A stretch of DNA of 64,000 bases, from NCBI GenBank assembly GCA_965242485.1, contig CBDESM010000003.1, positions 2,418,001 to 2,482,000 on the forward strand, read 5' to 3'. The stretch is from CBDESM01 sp965242485. GTDB lineage: Bacteria; Chloroflexota; Dehalococcoidia; Bin125. The position numbers and the translations under genes were made by a program. Of this stretch, positions 1-8,001 are shown in pieces; position 1 is the stretch's first letter; each line of letters begins with the position of its first letter. The notes beneath the pieces are model-generated. The model was given only the letters and a program-made list of their open reading frames with translations. It was not told the origin of the DNA and did no database searches.

Positions 1-381
1 CTTCCCGGCGCTGCCCGAGACCCCGATCACCCGCGCGCGGCAGCGGTCCAGGAACAGGCCCATCGGCCCGTAGACCGGCGTCCCCGCGCACGCCGCCGCG
101 GCGATCAGCGGGGCCGTGCGCGGCACCCCCTGGCTCGCGATCACCGCGTCCACCCGCCCGATCAGCGCGGCATCGTCGATCCGGGCGATGCCCGCCTCGA
201 CGCCGATCCGGCCGAGCTCCGCCTCCAGCTCGCCCGCGCCGCGGCGATCGGCGACGGTGATCTCCGCGCCCTCCGCCTGCAGGAAGCGCGCCGCGTCGCG
301 CCCCTCGATTCCCAACCCGGCCACGGCCACGCGCATCCCCGCGAAGCTCTCCGGCGCGGCGGGCGGCTGCGGCTGCGTCAT
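1..381 (-). CDS. murD: UDP-N-acetylmuramoylalanine--D-glutamate ligase, N-terminal part (cut by window edge)
   Basis: Only the first 127 codons are present; the gene runs off the left end of the window. MurD adds D-Glu to UDP-MurNAc-L-Ala in the cytoplasm during peptidoglycan synthesis. The visible part starts with a Rossmann-like stretch (VAVAGLGIEGRDAARFL, about residues 17-33) typical of the MurD UDP-binding domain. It ends exactly in the Mur-ligase P-loop (GVSGSAGK, residues 120-127), which matches the family GVTGTNGK motif. The ATG overlaps the mraY stop in an ATGA arrangement, so the two are translationally coupled. Order and motif both support murD. Confidence 0.9.
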   Translation of the reverse strand, partial: MTQPQPPAAPESFAGMRVAVAGLGIEGRDAARFLQAEGAEITVADRRGAGELEAELGRIGVEAGIARIDDAALIGRVDAVIASQGVPRTAPLIAAAACAGTPVYGPMGLFLDRCRARVIGVSGSAGK

Positions 382-1367
382 GACGGCACCTGCAGCGCCA
401 GCGCCACGCCGATGATCGCGCCGGCGATCCCCAGCAGCCAGAAGCGCGTCACGATCTGCGGCTCGCTCCAGCCCGCCAGTTCGAAATGGTTGTGCAGCGG
501 CGCCATCCGCAGCACCCGCCGCCCCTCGCCCGTCCGCCGCCGCGTCCATTTGAACCAGCCCACCTGCACCACGTCGCTCGCCGCCTCCAGCACGAACACG
601 ATCCCGATCACCGGCAGCAGCAGCCAGTGCCCCGTCATCAGCGCCACGATCGCCAGCCCCCCGCCCAGCGCCAGCGCCCCCGTATCGCCCATGAACACCT
701 GCGCCGGATGCGCGTTGAACCAGAGGAACCCGAGCAGCGCCCCGACGCTCGTGAACGCGAAGCGGACGAGGAAATCCTGCTCCTGCCCGATCGCGATCAC
801 CCCGAACGCGGCGATCGCGATCGCCCCCGTGCCGCCCGCCAGCGTGTCCAGCCCGTCGCTCACCGCCACCGAAATGATCGTCGCGAACACCGTCACCGCG
901 GCGATCAGGACGTAGGCCGGCCCCAGCTTGAACGAGCCCGCCCAGGGCACGTTCAGGCTCTGCACGTCGAGCGCGAAGTACAGCACCAGCCCGACCGCGA
1001 CCGAGAACAGCAGCAGCAGCGCCAGCTTCAGCCGCCACGACAGCCCCGCCTGCACCCGGTTGAGCAGCGTCCCCGAATCGTCGACGAAGCCGAGCGCGCC
1101 GAGCGCGATGAGCCCCGCCAGCGGCAGCAGGATCGACCAGCGGTCGCCCGCCGCCAGGTTCGCCGCGAGGGTCATGATCACGATCGCCGCGAGGAAGATG
1201 ATCCCGCCCATCGTCGGCGTGCCCGCCTTCTTCTGGTGCGTCTGCGGCCCCTCGTCCGAGATCGCCTTGCGCAGCTCGCGGCTCCGCAGCCAGCCGATCA
1301 CCGGCCGCCCGATCGCCAGCGCGATCACGAACGCGATCCCCGCCGTGACCAGCGAAAACGTCGTCAT
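378..1367 (-). CDS. mraY: Phospho-N-acetylmuramoyl-pentapeptide transferase
   Basis: Integral membrane enzyme of 329 residues that transfers phospho-MurNAc-pentapeptide to undecaprenyl phosphate, making lipid I. Family motifs are clear: the N-terminal QTHQKKAGTPTMGG segment, the aspartate pair in GFVDDSG, the Mg-binding region NAHPAQVFMGDTGALALGG, and the C-terminal PLHNHFE histidine motif. About ten hydrophobic segments alternate with short loops, and length matches the family. The start at 1367 (MTTFSL) is chosen because it overlaps the murF stop in ATGA; the reading frame stays open further upstream but that part is out-of-frame shadow of murF. Confidence 0.97.
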   Translation of the reverse strand: MTTFSLVTAGIAFVIALAIGRPVIGWLRSRELRKAISDEGPQTHQKKAGTPTMGGIIFLAAIVIMTLAANLAAGDRWSILLPLAGLIALGALGFVDDSGTLLNRVQAGLSWRLKLALLLLFSVAVGLVLYFALDVQSLNVPWAGSFKLGPAYVLIAAVTVFATIISVAVSDGLDTLAGGTGAIAIAAFGVIAIGQEQDFLVRFAFTSVGALLGFLWFNAHPAQVFMGDTGALALGGGLAIVALMTGHWLLLPVIGIVFVLEAASDVVQVGWFKWTRRRTGEGRRVLRMAPLHNHFELAGWSEPQIVTRFWLLGIAGAIIGVALALQVPS

Positions 1368-2800
1368 CGCCCCGCCTCCGCGCCTGTCTCCGCATCCGTC
1401 TCGGCCCCTGCGCCCGCCCGCTCCGACGCCAGCTGCGCGGCCAGGGCGTGCAGCCCCGTCGCGTGCGACGCCTTGATCAGCACCGTGTCGCCCGCGGCGA
1501 TCCCCCCGCGCAGCATCCGCGCCGCGTCCTCCGGCGCGGCCGCCCAGCAGGTCCGCTCCGCTCCCGCCCGCCGCGCCGCCTCCGCCGCGTCCCGCGCCCG
1601 CTCGCCGACGCAGATCAGCCAGTCGCAGCGGGCGGCCGCGTATGCGCCCAGCGCCTCGTGCGCCCGCCGCTCCTCGCCGCCCAGCTCGAGCATGTCGCCC
1701 AGCACCGCCACCCGCCGCGCCGGCGCGTCCGCCAGCAGGTCCAGCGCCGCCTCCATCGATTTCGGCGCCGCGTTGTAGGCGTCGTCGATGATCGTGAAGC
1801 CGCAGGCTTCGATCCGCCGCAGCCGCGAGCCCGCCTCCAAGCGCGCCAGCCCCTCGGCCGCCTCCTCCAGCGTCCAGCCCGCGTGCAGCGCGGCCGCGGC
1901 CGCCGCCAGCGCCGTCATCGCCTGGTGCCGCCCGGCCAGCGGCGCCCATGCGCGCGCCGAGGCCGGCCCGGGCATGGGCGCGCCCGCCGCCAGCTGCATC
2001 TCGAACTCGATCCCGTCGTACCCGCGCGCTTCGATCCCGGCCGCCCGCAGCTGCGCATCCGGGCCGGTGCCGAACATCAGCACCTCAGCGCGCGTCCGCT
2101 CCGCCATCCGCCGCACCGCCACATCGTCCCCGTTCAGGATCGCCAAGTCCCTCGCCGAAGCCGGCAGCATGCCCTTGATCCGCTCCGTGTCGGCGAGCGT
2201 GCCGAACCGCTCCAGGTGCGTCGGCCCCACGTTCGTCACGATCGCAATGTCCGCGGCCGCCATCCCGCAGAGCCGCCGCATCTCGTCCTCGGAGTAGGGC
2301 CCGATCTCGATCACCGCCCACTCGTGCCCGGGCTCGATCCCCAGCAGCGCGATCGGCAGCCCGATGTCGCCGTTGTAGTTCCGCGGCGTCTGCCAGGTCG
2401 CGGCCCGCTGCGACAGCAGCCCGGCGACCGCCTCGCGCGTCGTGGTCTTGCCCACGCTGCCCGTGATCCCGATCACCCGCGCCCGCCGCTGCCGCCGCCA
2501 AGCGCTGCCGGCCACCTGCAGCGCCGCCAGCGTGTCCGGCACCACGTAGGCCGGCACCCGCGCGTCCATCGGATCGGCAGCCGGTTCCGAGATCAGCAGG
2601 GCCGAGGCACCGCGTTCGACCGCCTGCGCGGCGAACAGGTGACCATCGGTCCGCTCGCCGCGCAGCGCCACGAACAGGTTGCCCGGCTCCACTTCGCGCG
2701 AGTCCGCCGCGATCCCCGTGAACGGCGCGGCGCTGCTCTCCGCCGGCTGTGCCAGCAGCTGGTCCGCGAGCAACCTGGCCAGATCGCGCGGCGAGATCAT
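1364..2800 (-). CDS. murF: UDP-N-acetylmuramoyl-tripeptide--D-alanyl-D-alanine ligase
   Basis: Cytoplasmic Mur ligase of 478 residues that adds D-Ala-D-Ala to the UDP-MurNAc tripeptide. It has the N-terminal UDP-substrate domain (FTGIAADSREVEPGNLFVAL, about 27-46), the P-loop GITGSVGKTT at 111-120, the central ATPase region (NVGPTHLERFG) and the C-terminal domain with DDAYNAAPKSM. Length is normal; the last residues are a short acidic Ala-rich tail. Overlaps mraY and ftsI by 4 bp at its two ends. Normally murE sits between ftsI and murF in this cluster; here murF follows ftsI directly. MurE identity is unlikely because the DAYNAAPKSM and domain pattern are those of MurF. Confidence 0.95.
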   Translation of the reverse strand: MISPRDLARLLADQLLAQPAESSAAPFTGIAADSREVEPGNLFVALRGERTDGHLFAAQAVERGASALLISEPAADPMDARVPAYVVPDTLAALQVAGSAWRRQRRARVIGITGSVGKTTTREAVAGLLSQRAATWQTPRNYNGDIGLPIALLGIEPGHEWAVIEIGPYSEDEMRRLCGMAAADIAIVTNVGPTHLERFGTLADTERIKGMLPASARDLAILNGDDVAVRRMAERTRAEVLMFGTGPDAQLRAAGIEARGYDGIEFEMQLAAGAPMPGPASARAWAPLAGRHQAMTALAAAAAALHAGWTLEEAAEGLARLEAGSRLRRIEACGFTIIDDAYNAAPKSMEAALDLLADAPARRVAVLGDMLELGGEERRAHEALGAYAAARCDWLICVGERARDAAEAARRAGAERTCWAAAPEDAARMLRGGIAAGDTVLIKASHATGLHALAAQLASERAGAGAETDAETGAEAGR

Positions 2801-4626
2801 CGCGCCGCCCCCGATCCCGTCCCCGCTTCCGCCGCGCGCGCCGGCTTGAAGTCGAGCATCCGCGGCCCCTCCTCCTCGCCGGACTCGGGCTCCTCCGGCA
2901 GGTAGACCGTCGGCTGCGCCGCGTAGCCCGTCGCGGGCACGCCGAGATACGGCAGCACCTCGCGCACGACATCCGAGAAGACCGGCGCGGCGACGATCCC
3001 GCCCAGCAGCTCGCCCTGCGGCCGGTCGATCCGGATCAGCACCACGATCCGCGGATCGTCGGCCGGCGCGAAGCCCGCGAACGACGCGATCGATTCGCCC
3101 TTCAGGTATTCGCCGCGCTCGACCACGTCGGTCGTGCCCGATTTGCCCGCCACCTTCCAGCCCGGCGCCTGCGCCAGATGCTCCGCCACCCCGTCGACCG
3201 AATCGTGCGTCATCTGCCGCAGCTTCGCCGCCGTCTCCTCCGAAATCACCCGCCGCTCGATGCGCGGCGCGCGGACCTGGGCCACCCCTTCCGTGACCAC
3301 CGCGGAGATCAGCCGCGGCCGCACCAGCTGGCCGCCGTTCGCGATCGCCGAATATGCCTGCACGACCTGCAGCGGCGTCACCGCGATGCCCTGCCCGTAT
3401 GAATTCGTCGCCAACTGCGACTCCGACCAGAGCGCGCTGCCGCGCGGCGTGACGATGCCCTCGCTCTCGCCCGGCAGCTCCGCGCCCGTCAGCTGCCCGA
3501 AGCCGAACGCTTCCACGTACTCGTAGAAATTCTTATCCCCGATCCGGCGCGCCGCCCAGACCGTGCCCGTGTTCAGCGATTTCTGCAGCACTTGCGTCAT
3601 CGTCTGCTCGCCGTGGAACGACAGATCGAAGTTGCGGATCACCCGGTCGCCGACCGTCACCGCACCGGTGTCCACGAATGTCGTGTCCGGCTCGATCTCG
3701 CCCAGATCGAGCCCCGCGGCCATCGTCACCACCTTGAACACCGAACCCGGCTCGTACACGTCGGTCGCGGCCGTGCTGCGCAGCAGGCCGATCTCGAATT
3801 CATCCGACGACAGGTCGACCTCCGCCGGGTTGTACGACGGCTGCGTCGCCACCGCCAGCAGGTCCCCGTTGTACGGGTCCATGATCAGGATCGCGCCGCC
3901 CTCCGCGCCGTTCTCCGCCACCGCCCGCGCCAGCAGGTCCTCCGCGATCCGCTGCACGTTGCGGTCGATCGTCAGCACCAGCGTCGACCCGGGCCGCACC
4001 GGCCGCTCCGCCCGCGCCCCGAACGGGATCGGATCCCCGCGCCCGTCCTGCTCGAACAGCAGCAGCCCCTGCTCGCCCCGCAGCACCCGGTCCATCGAGT
4101 ACTCCAGGCCCGCCAGCCCCTGCTCGTCCCGCCCCGTGATCCCGATCACCTGCGCCGCCAGCCCCCCTTCCAGGTAGCGGCGGCGCGCGTCTTCGATCAC
4201 GTACACGCCCGGCAGCTGCGCCTGCCGGATCGCCGCACCCGTCTCATATGGAACGACGGCGACGAACGCATCGTTCCCGTCGGTCTCCCGCACCGTCTCC
4301 AGCAGCGACTCGGAGCCCTCGTGCAGCAGCCCCGCCAGGCGGTCCACCGTCTCGTTCGGCTCGAACCCCGTCCGTGCCCAGACGCGGCGGTCGACATGCA
4401 CCTCCCAGGTGTCCTCGCTCGTCGCCAGCGGGAAGCCGTTGCGGTCCAGAATCGCGCCGCGCGGCGCGTTGATCGGCGTCTGCCAGGTCCGGTTCGCCGC
4501 CGCCTCGTGTTCGGCGTGGTCGATCACCTGGACCCAGACGAGGCGGATCACGACCGCCGTCGCGAGCAGCGCGATGCCGGCGATCACCCAGCGGATGCGC
4601 GTCGGGGAAATCCGCTCGGCCTGCAT
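2797..4626 (-). CDS. ftsI: Penicillin-binding protein / FtsI-type D,D-transpeptidase
   Basis: Septal peptidoglycan cross-linking enzyme of 609 residues, anchored by one N-terminal membrane segment (about residues 11-35) with the rest outside the membrane. The dimerisation domain follows (APRGAILDRNG, about 54-64). The transpeptidase domain has all three motifs: SVFK with Ser294 as the acylated residue, S350-L-N352, and K495-S-G-T. No PASTA repeats are seen; the tail is acidic and Pro-rich. ATGA overlap with murF downstream. Family members include FtsI and Spo-type class B PBPs; the dcw location favours FtsI. Confidence 0.95.
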   Translation of the reverse strand: MQAERISPTRIRWVIAGIALLATAVVIRLVWVQVIDHAEHEAAANRTWQTPINAPRGAILDRNGFPLATSEDTWEVHVDRRVWARTGFEPNETVDRLAGLLHEGSESLLETVRETDGNDAFVAVVPYETGAAIRQAQLPGVYVIEDARRRYLEGGLAAQVIGITGRDEQGLAGLEYSMDRVLRGEQGLLLFEQDGRGDPIPFGARAERPVRPGSTLVLTIDRNVQRIAEDLLARAVAENGAEGGAILIMDPYNGDLLAVATQPSYNPAEVDLSSDEFEIGLLRSTAATDVYEPGSVFKVVTMAAGLDLGEIEPDTTFVDTGAVTVGDRVIRNFDLSFHGEQTMTQVLQKSLNTGTVWAARRIGDKNFYEYVEAFGFGQLTGAELPGESEGIVTPRGSALWSESQLATNSYGQGIAVTPLQVVQAYSAIANGGQLVRPRLISAVVTEGVAQVRAPRIERRVISEETAAKLRQMTHDSVDGVAEHLAQAPGWKVAGKSGTTDVVERGEYLKGESIASFAGFAPADDPRIVVLIRIDRPQGELLGGIVAAPVFSDVVREVLPYLGVPATGYAAQPTVYLPEEPESGEEEGPRMLDFKPARAAEAGTGSGAAR

Positions 4627-4700
4627 ATCCCCGCTCCGTTATGTCCGCCGCTTCCGCCCGCGGGCGTCGAAACCCGGGGGCGGCCGCGCGGCCGCTTCGC

Positions 4701-5195
4701 TTAGTCGATGATCAGCATGTCCAAGATCGCTTGCCAGAACGGCGGGGCGCTCGATTCGGCGGCCTCGAAGACCGGCTCGAAGCGCGCCGGCAGGGTCCGC
4801 GCCGGCGGCGGATGATCGACCCGGATCACGTGCGTGGGCGGGGCCGGGATCAGGCCCAGCCGATGCCGCGCCTCGCGCTCGATCCGCTGCAGCGAAGCCA
4901 GCTGCCCGACGTCGGCCGCCAGGCCGCGCACTTCCGATTGCAGCGCCTCGCGCTGCGCTTCCAGCTCCAGCAGCCGCCGGCCCGCCTCCGTCTGCCCGCT
5001 CGTCTGCAGCACCGGCAGCACCGCGGCGAAGCAGAGTCCGAAAATCGAGAACCAGGCCCAGAGCGGCAGCCGGCCGTAGATCCGCCGCTGCGTCGTGACC
5101 CGTTCGCGCGGCTGCTGCACGCGCAGGCCGGCCGCCGCATCGGCCGCCTCCGGCAGCGCGGCCCCGGCCGCCGCGACCGCGGCGCGATCCGCCAT
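4701..5195 (-). CDS. ftsL: FtsL/DivIC-like septum protein
   Basis: A 164-residue bitopic membrane protein in the position where ftsL always sits, just before ftsI. It has a basic, Ala-rich cytoplasmic N-terminus, one membrane segment (LWAWFSIFGLCFAAVLPVL), then a short extracellular coiled coil with heptad pattern (EAGRRLLELEAQREALQSEV) and a LxLIPA-like end followed by a Pro-rich tail. FtsL is a divisome scaffold that works with FtsB/DivIC and FtsQ and evolves so fast that position and architecture are the main evidence. A GTG 33 bp upstream would lengthen it by 11 residues; ATG 5195 is preferred. Confidence 0.75.
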   Translation of the reverse strand: MADRAAVAAAGAALPEAADAAAGLRVQQPRERVTTQRRIYGRLPLWAWFSIFGLCFAAVLPVLQTSGQTEAGRRLLELEAQREALQSEVRGLAADVGQLASLQRIEREARHRLGLIPAPPTHVIRVDHPPPARTLPARFEPVFEAAESSAPPFWQAILDMLIID

Positions 5196-5319
5196 CACCG
5201 CCGCCCCCGCGCCCGCCGGGACGGACACTTGGACGGACGCTGCGACACGGGCGAATGCCGCCCGCTCCTGCTAACTTGGGCCGACGGCTCCGCTGCAGCC
5301 CTCCGGCTGCAATCCTGCG

Positions 5320-5493
5320 GTCGGCGGGTCGTCGAGCGGATCGTGCGCTTGCGATGGGGGACGCGCCCCTCGCGGCCGCTGGGCCGAAGCTTCGCGCTCG
5401 CGCGGGGCAAGGTGGTGGCGGCGGGGCTTCTCCTTTGCTTTAAAGGCTTGTAGGAAGTCCCCCCACTCACGATCCGCTCGACGACCTGCCGAC
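5320..5493. repeat. Inverted-repeat element E1 (about 174 bp)
   Basis: Left arm 5321-5345 and right arm 5468-5492 are reverse complements over 25 positions, with one G-T wobble, closing a ~120-nt interior. The interior holds a second stem (GCCCCTCGCG paired with CGCGCGGGGC, one mismatch), a GGCCGAAGCTTCGC block and a GGTGGTGGCGGCGGGG block. Element E2 nearby shares the arms, the second stem and these blocks. A separate small hairpin (arms 5295-5300 and 5305-5310) lies just outside. No coding potential is convincing. It sits in the gap between rsmH and the ftsL-like gene and could be a mobile MITE-like element or a structured RNA. Confidence 0.85.
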
Positions 5494-5684
5494 TCCGCTC
5501 CTTCCAGTTCCAGTCGCCGATTTTGCTGCCTGCATTGCCGGGCTTCCGGGCAGCCGCTGCAAGAGCGGCGCCCGTGCCGGAAACTTCTGTCCAGTCGTTA
5601 CAAGAGCTGCGCATATCTCGCGCGTGCGTGCTATTCTTGTATCTGAACCCCGCGATTGAATCGCCGTCGGGCCCATGCGTTCGA

Positions 5685-5845
5685 CCGGTCGTTGAGCGGA
5701 TCGCGGGCTTGGATCGGGGGGTGCGTCCCGCGCGTCGACTCGGCCGGAGCCTCGCTTCAACGCGGGACGCGGTGGTGGCGGCGGGGCGCTCCTTTCCACA
5801 TAGCTGGGTTGGTCCCCCTGGACCCGCGATCCGCTCAACGACCGG
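5685..5845. repeat. Inverted-repeat element E2, related to E1
   Basis: Arms 5685-5707 and 5823-5845 are perfect 23-bp reverse complements. An inner stem (GCGTCCCGCG with CGCGGGACGC) is perfect over 10 bp. Compared with E1, the outer arms differ at two positions and both arms change together, so pairing is kept (C-G to T-A, and T-A to C-G). The shared GGCCGGAGCCTCGC-like and GGTGGTGGCGGCGGGG blocks lie in the same order as in E1. The 190-bp spacer between E1 and E2 (5494-5684) shows no gene I can support. Confidence 0.85.
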
Positions 5846-5910
5846 CCCAACGGGCATCGGACCGGCGTCCTCTCGCCGCTGCCGCGGCGCTGTTCGCTTC
5901 AAATGCATCA

Positions 5911-6801
5911 TCACGCCGCCTCCGCCGCCCGCAGCCGCGCGCTCCGCGCCCGCGGGTTCGCCGCCAACTCCGCCGCCCCCGGCCGCAGCACCCGGCGGTT
6001 CACGATCCGCCAGCCCGCCCCTTCCCCGCCCGACGCGCCGCGCAGATGCCGCTTCACGATCCGATCCTCCAGCGAGTGGAACGCGATCACGACCAGCCGC
6101 CCGCCCGTCCGCACCGCCGCCCGCACCCGCCCCAGGAAATCCGCCAGCCGCTCCAATTCGCCGTTGACCGCGATCCGCAGCGCTTGGAAGACCCGCGTCG
6201 CCGGATGAATGCGCCGCCGCGGCCCGGGCAGCGCCCGCCGCACCGCTTCGGCCAGCTCGGTCGTCGTCGAGAACGGCCGCTGCGCCGCGACCGCCCGCGC
6301 GACCCGCCGCGAGCGCCGCTCCTCGCCGGCTACGAAGAACAGATCGGCCAGCGCCGACTCCGTCCACGTGTTGACGATGTCGGCCGCGGTCGCGGCGCCG
6401 CCGTCGCCGTCCATCCGCATGTCCAGCGGCCCCTCGCGCTGCAGCGAGAAGCCGCGCGCCGCGTCGTCCAGCTGCATCGAGGAAACGCCCAAGTCGCAGA
6501 GCACGCCGTCGGCCTCGTCGAACCCGGCCGCCCGCGCCGCCTCCGCGGCATCGTCCAGCCAGCACTGCCGCAGCGCGACCCGGTCGCCGAACCCGGCCAA
6601 GCGCTCCCCCGCGAGCTCCAGCGCCCGGCGATCCGCGTCCAGCCCCAGCAGCCGGCCGTCCGGCCCCGTCGCCTCCAGCAGCGCCGCCGCGTGCCCCCCC
6701 GCGCCGACGGTACAGTCGAGCCATGTCCCGCCCGGCCGCGCCGCCAGCAGTTCCAGCGCCTCGCGCGCCATCACCGGCTCATGCCCGGCAGGCCCGCTCA
6801 C
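5911..6801 (-). CDS. rsmH: 16S rRNA (cytosine-1402-N4)-methyltransferase RsmH
   Basis: SAM-dependent methyltransferase of 296 residues that modifies C1402 in the ribosomal P site. It starts with the family signature GHEPVMAREALELL and has the SAM-binding stretch LDCTVGAGGHAAALL (about 28-42), the GLDADRRALELA segment, CDLGVSSMQLDDAARGFS, and the late FHSLEDRIVKRH motif. The end NPRARSARLRAAE is also typical. Length is normal. The ATG overlaps the mraZ stop (ATGA), so mraZ-rsmH are coupled; a 680-bp gap with two repeat elements then separates rsmH from ftsL. Confidence 0.97.
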   Translation of the reverse strand: MSGPAGHEPVMAREALELLAARPGGTWLDCTVGAGGHAAALLEATGPDGRLLGLDADRRALELAGERLAGFGDRVALRQCWLDDAAEAARAAGFDEADGVLCDLGVSSMQLDDAARGFSLQREGPLDMRMDGDGGAATAADIVNTWTESALADLFFVAGEERRSRRVARAVAAQRPFSTTTELAEAVRRALPGPRRRIHPATRVFQALRIAVNGELERLADFLGRVRAAVRTGGRLVVIAFHSLEDRIVKRHLRGASGGEGAGWRIVNRRVLRPGAAELAANPRARSARLRAAEAA

Positions 6802-7262
6802 GACGCCGCCTCCGCAGCCGGAGCCGACGCCCGCAGCAGATCGCCGAAGGACGTCTTCCGCCCCGCCCGCCGCTCCTCCCAGCCCTCCGCGGACCAGATC
6901 TCGAGCCGCTGGCCCATGCCGACGATGACCGCCGGCCCGCGCAGCGCCGGCAGTTCATCCCGCAGCGCCTGCTCGATCAGGACCCGGCCCTGCCGGTCGA
7001 GCTGCACGTCGTAGGACTCCGCGTAGATCAGGCCCTGCAGTTCGACCGCCGGCTCGTTCAGCTCATCCGGCTGCCCGAACCGTTCCGCCATCTCCTCGAA
7101 CGCCTCCACCGGGTACAGCCACAGCGACCCGTCCGCGTACGGGTTGCGGATCAGCACGCCGCCGTCGTCCATGAAGTGGTGTCGGTAGCGGGCTGGCACT
7201 GCGATCCGCCCCCGTTCGTCAATCGTGTGCGTGAAGGTGCCGCGGAAGCGAGCGTTCGGCAT
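6798..7262 (-). CDS. mraZ: Transcriptional regulator MraZ
   Basis: First gene of the dcw cluster, 154 residues. Two AbrB-like SpoVT/MraZ half-domains are visible, the first with TIDERGRIAVPARYR (about 13-27) and the second with VQLDRQGRVLIEQALRDEL (about 86-104). MraZ forms rings that bind TGGGN repeats upstream of its own gene and represses the cluster. Such repeats are present just upstream here, which supports autoregulation. Overlaps rsmH by 4 bp. Confidence 0.96.
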   Translation of the reverse strand: MPNARFRGTFTHTIDERGRIAVPARYRHHFMDDGGVLIRNPYADGSLWLYPVEAFEEMAERFGQPDELNEPAVELQGLIYAESYDVQLDRQGRVLIEQALRDELPALRGPAVIVGMGQRLEIWSAEGWEERRAGRKTSFGDLLRASAPAAEAAS

Positions 7263-7302
7263 CGCGGCACCTTCCCGTTCCGGTCTGGGGTCTTCGGGCT
7301 GC

Positions 7303-7327
7303 CGCCACAGCTACCCATTGCTCCCCA
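7303..7327 (-). promoter_or_regulatory. MraZ-box operator (three TGGGN-type repeats)
   Basis: On the minus strand, reading toward mraZ, the pentamers TGGGG (7327-7323), TGGGT (7317-7313) and TGGCG (7307-7303) are spaced by exactly 5 bp, giving the 10-bp period of known MraZ operators. The third box is degenerate. The array lies 41 bp before the mraZ ATG and downstream of the predicted promoter, so MraZ bound here could block the cluster's transcription. Confidence 0.75.
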
Positions 7328-7338
7328 TTCCGCGACAT

Positions 7339-7367
7339 ACAGTAGGCATCCCTTCCATATTGCGCAA
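7339..7367 (-). promoter_or_regulatory. Predicted sigma-70-type promoter of the mraZ cluster
   Basis: Minus strand -35 TTGCGC (7367-7362), 17-bp spacer, -10 TACTGT (7344-7339). It would start transcription about 6-8 bp later, immediately upstream of the MraZ boxes. The intergenic region is shared with the divergent mogA gene, for which I see no equally good promoter. Confidence 0.55.
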
Positions 7368-7486
7368 GCGTTACGTCGAGAGACGGACGGACGTGCGAGT
7401 GTAAAATGTGGATAACGTGTAATTGAGTTACCTGTTAGTATTCTTGTTCTACGGATCAGGCGTAGCACAAGTATGCGAGGCTTCAG

Positions 7487-7981
7487 ATGAGCGAGACATT
7501 CAGCGCTGCCGTACTCACCGTCAGCGACGCCGGTTCGCGCGGCCTGCGCGAAGACTCGTCCGGCCCCAGAATTTACGAGCGTCTTACCGACTGGGGACTG
7601 GACATAGCCGAGCGCGCGCTGCTGCCCGACGAGCCAGATCGGATCGAATCCCAGCTGCGCCAGTGGGTCGAAATGGGGGTCTCCCTGGTCATCACCACCG
7701 GCGGCACCGGCTTCGGCCCGCGCGACCACACCCCGGAGGCCGCCGCCCGCGTGATCGAGCGCCCCGCGCCCGGAATCGCCGAGATGCTCCGCGCCGCCGG
7801 ACTCCGCCACACGCCCATGGCCGCCCTCTCGCGCGGACTCGCCGGCATCGCCGGCCGCACCCTGATCATCAATTTCCCCGGTTCCGAAAAGGCGGTGACC
7901 GAACACCTGGACGCGCTCGAACCCGTCCTCGCCCACGCGCTCCAGCTGATCTCGGGCGACACGGAACACGCCGGGCAGTAG
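7487..7981 (+). CDS. mogA: Molybdopterin adenylyltransferase (MogA/MoaB family)
   Basis: A 164-residue cytoplasmic enzyme of molybdenum cofactor synthesis that adenylylates molybdopterin before metal insertion. It shows the N-terminal VLTVSDAGSRG...EDSSGP motif (9-27) and the nucleotide/molybdopterin-binding TTGGTGFGPRDHTPEA (70-85), plus the conserved LIINFPGSEKAV near the C-terminus. GAGG at 7477-7480 is 6 nt before the ATG. Divergent from mraZ; radical SAM gene follows after 20 bp. MoaB cannot be excluded by sequence alone. Confidence 0.92.
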   Translation: MSETFSAAVLTVSDAGSRGLREDSSGPRIYERLTDWGLDIAERALLPDEPDRIESQLRQWVEMGVSLVITTGGTGFGPRDHTPEAAARVIERPAPGIAEMLRAAGLRHTPMAALSRGLAGIAGRTLIINFPGSEKAVTEHLDALEPVLAHALQLISGDTEHAGQ

Positions 7982-8001
7982 CCCGCGCATATACTCCGCA
8001 C

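Noticed and set aside
5467..5850. Minus-strand reading frame of 127 codons across E1, the spacer and E2
   Set aside because: It simply reads through both inverted-repeat elements, is Pro/Arg/Ser-rich and has no ribosome-binding site or family likeness.
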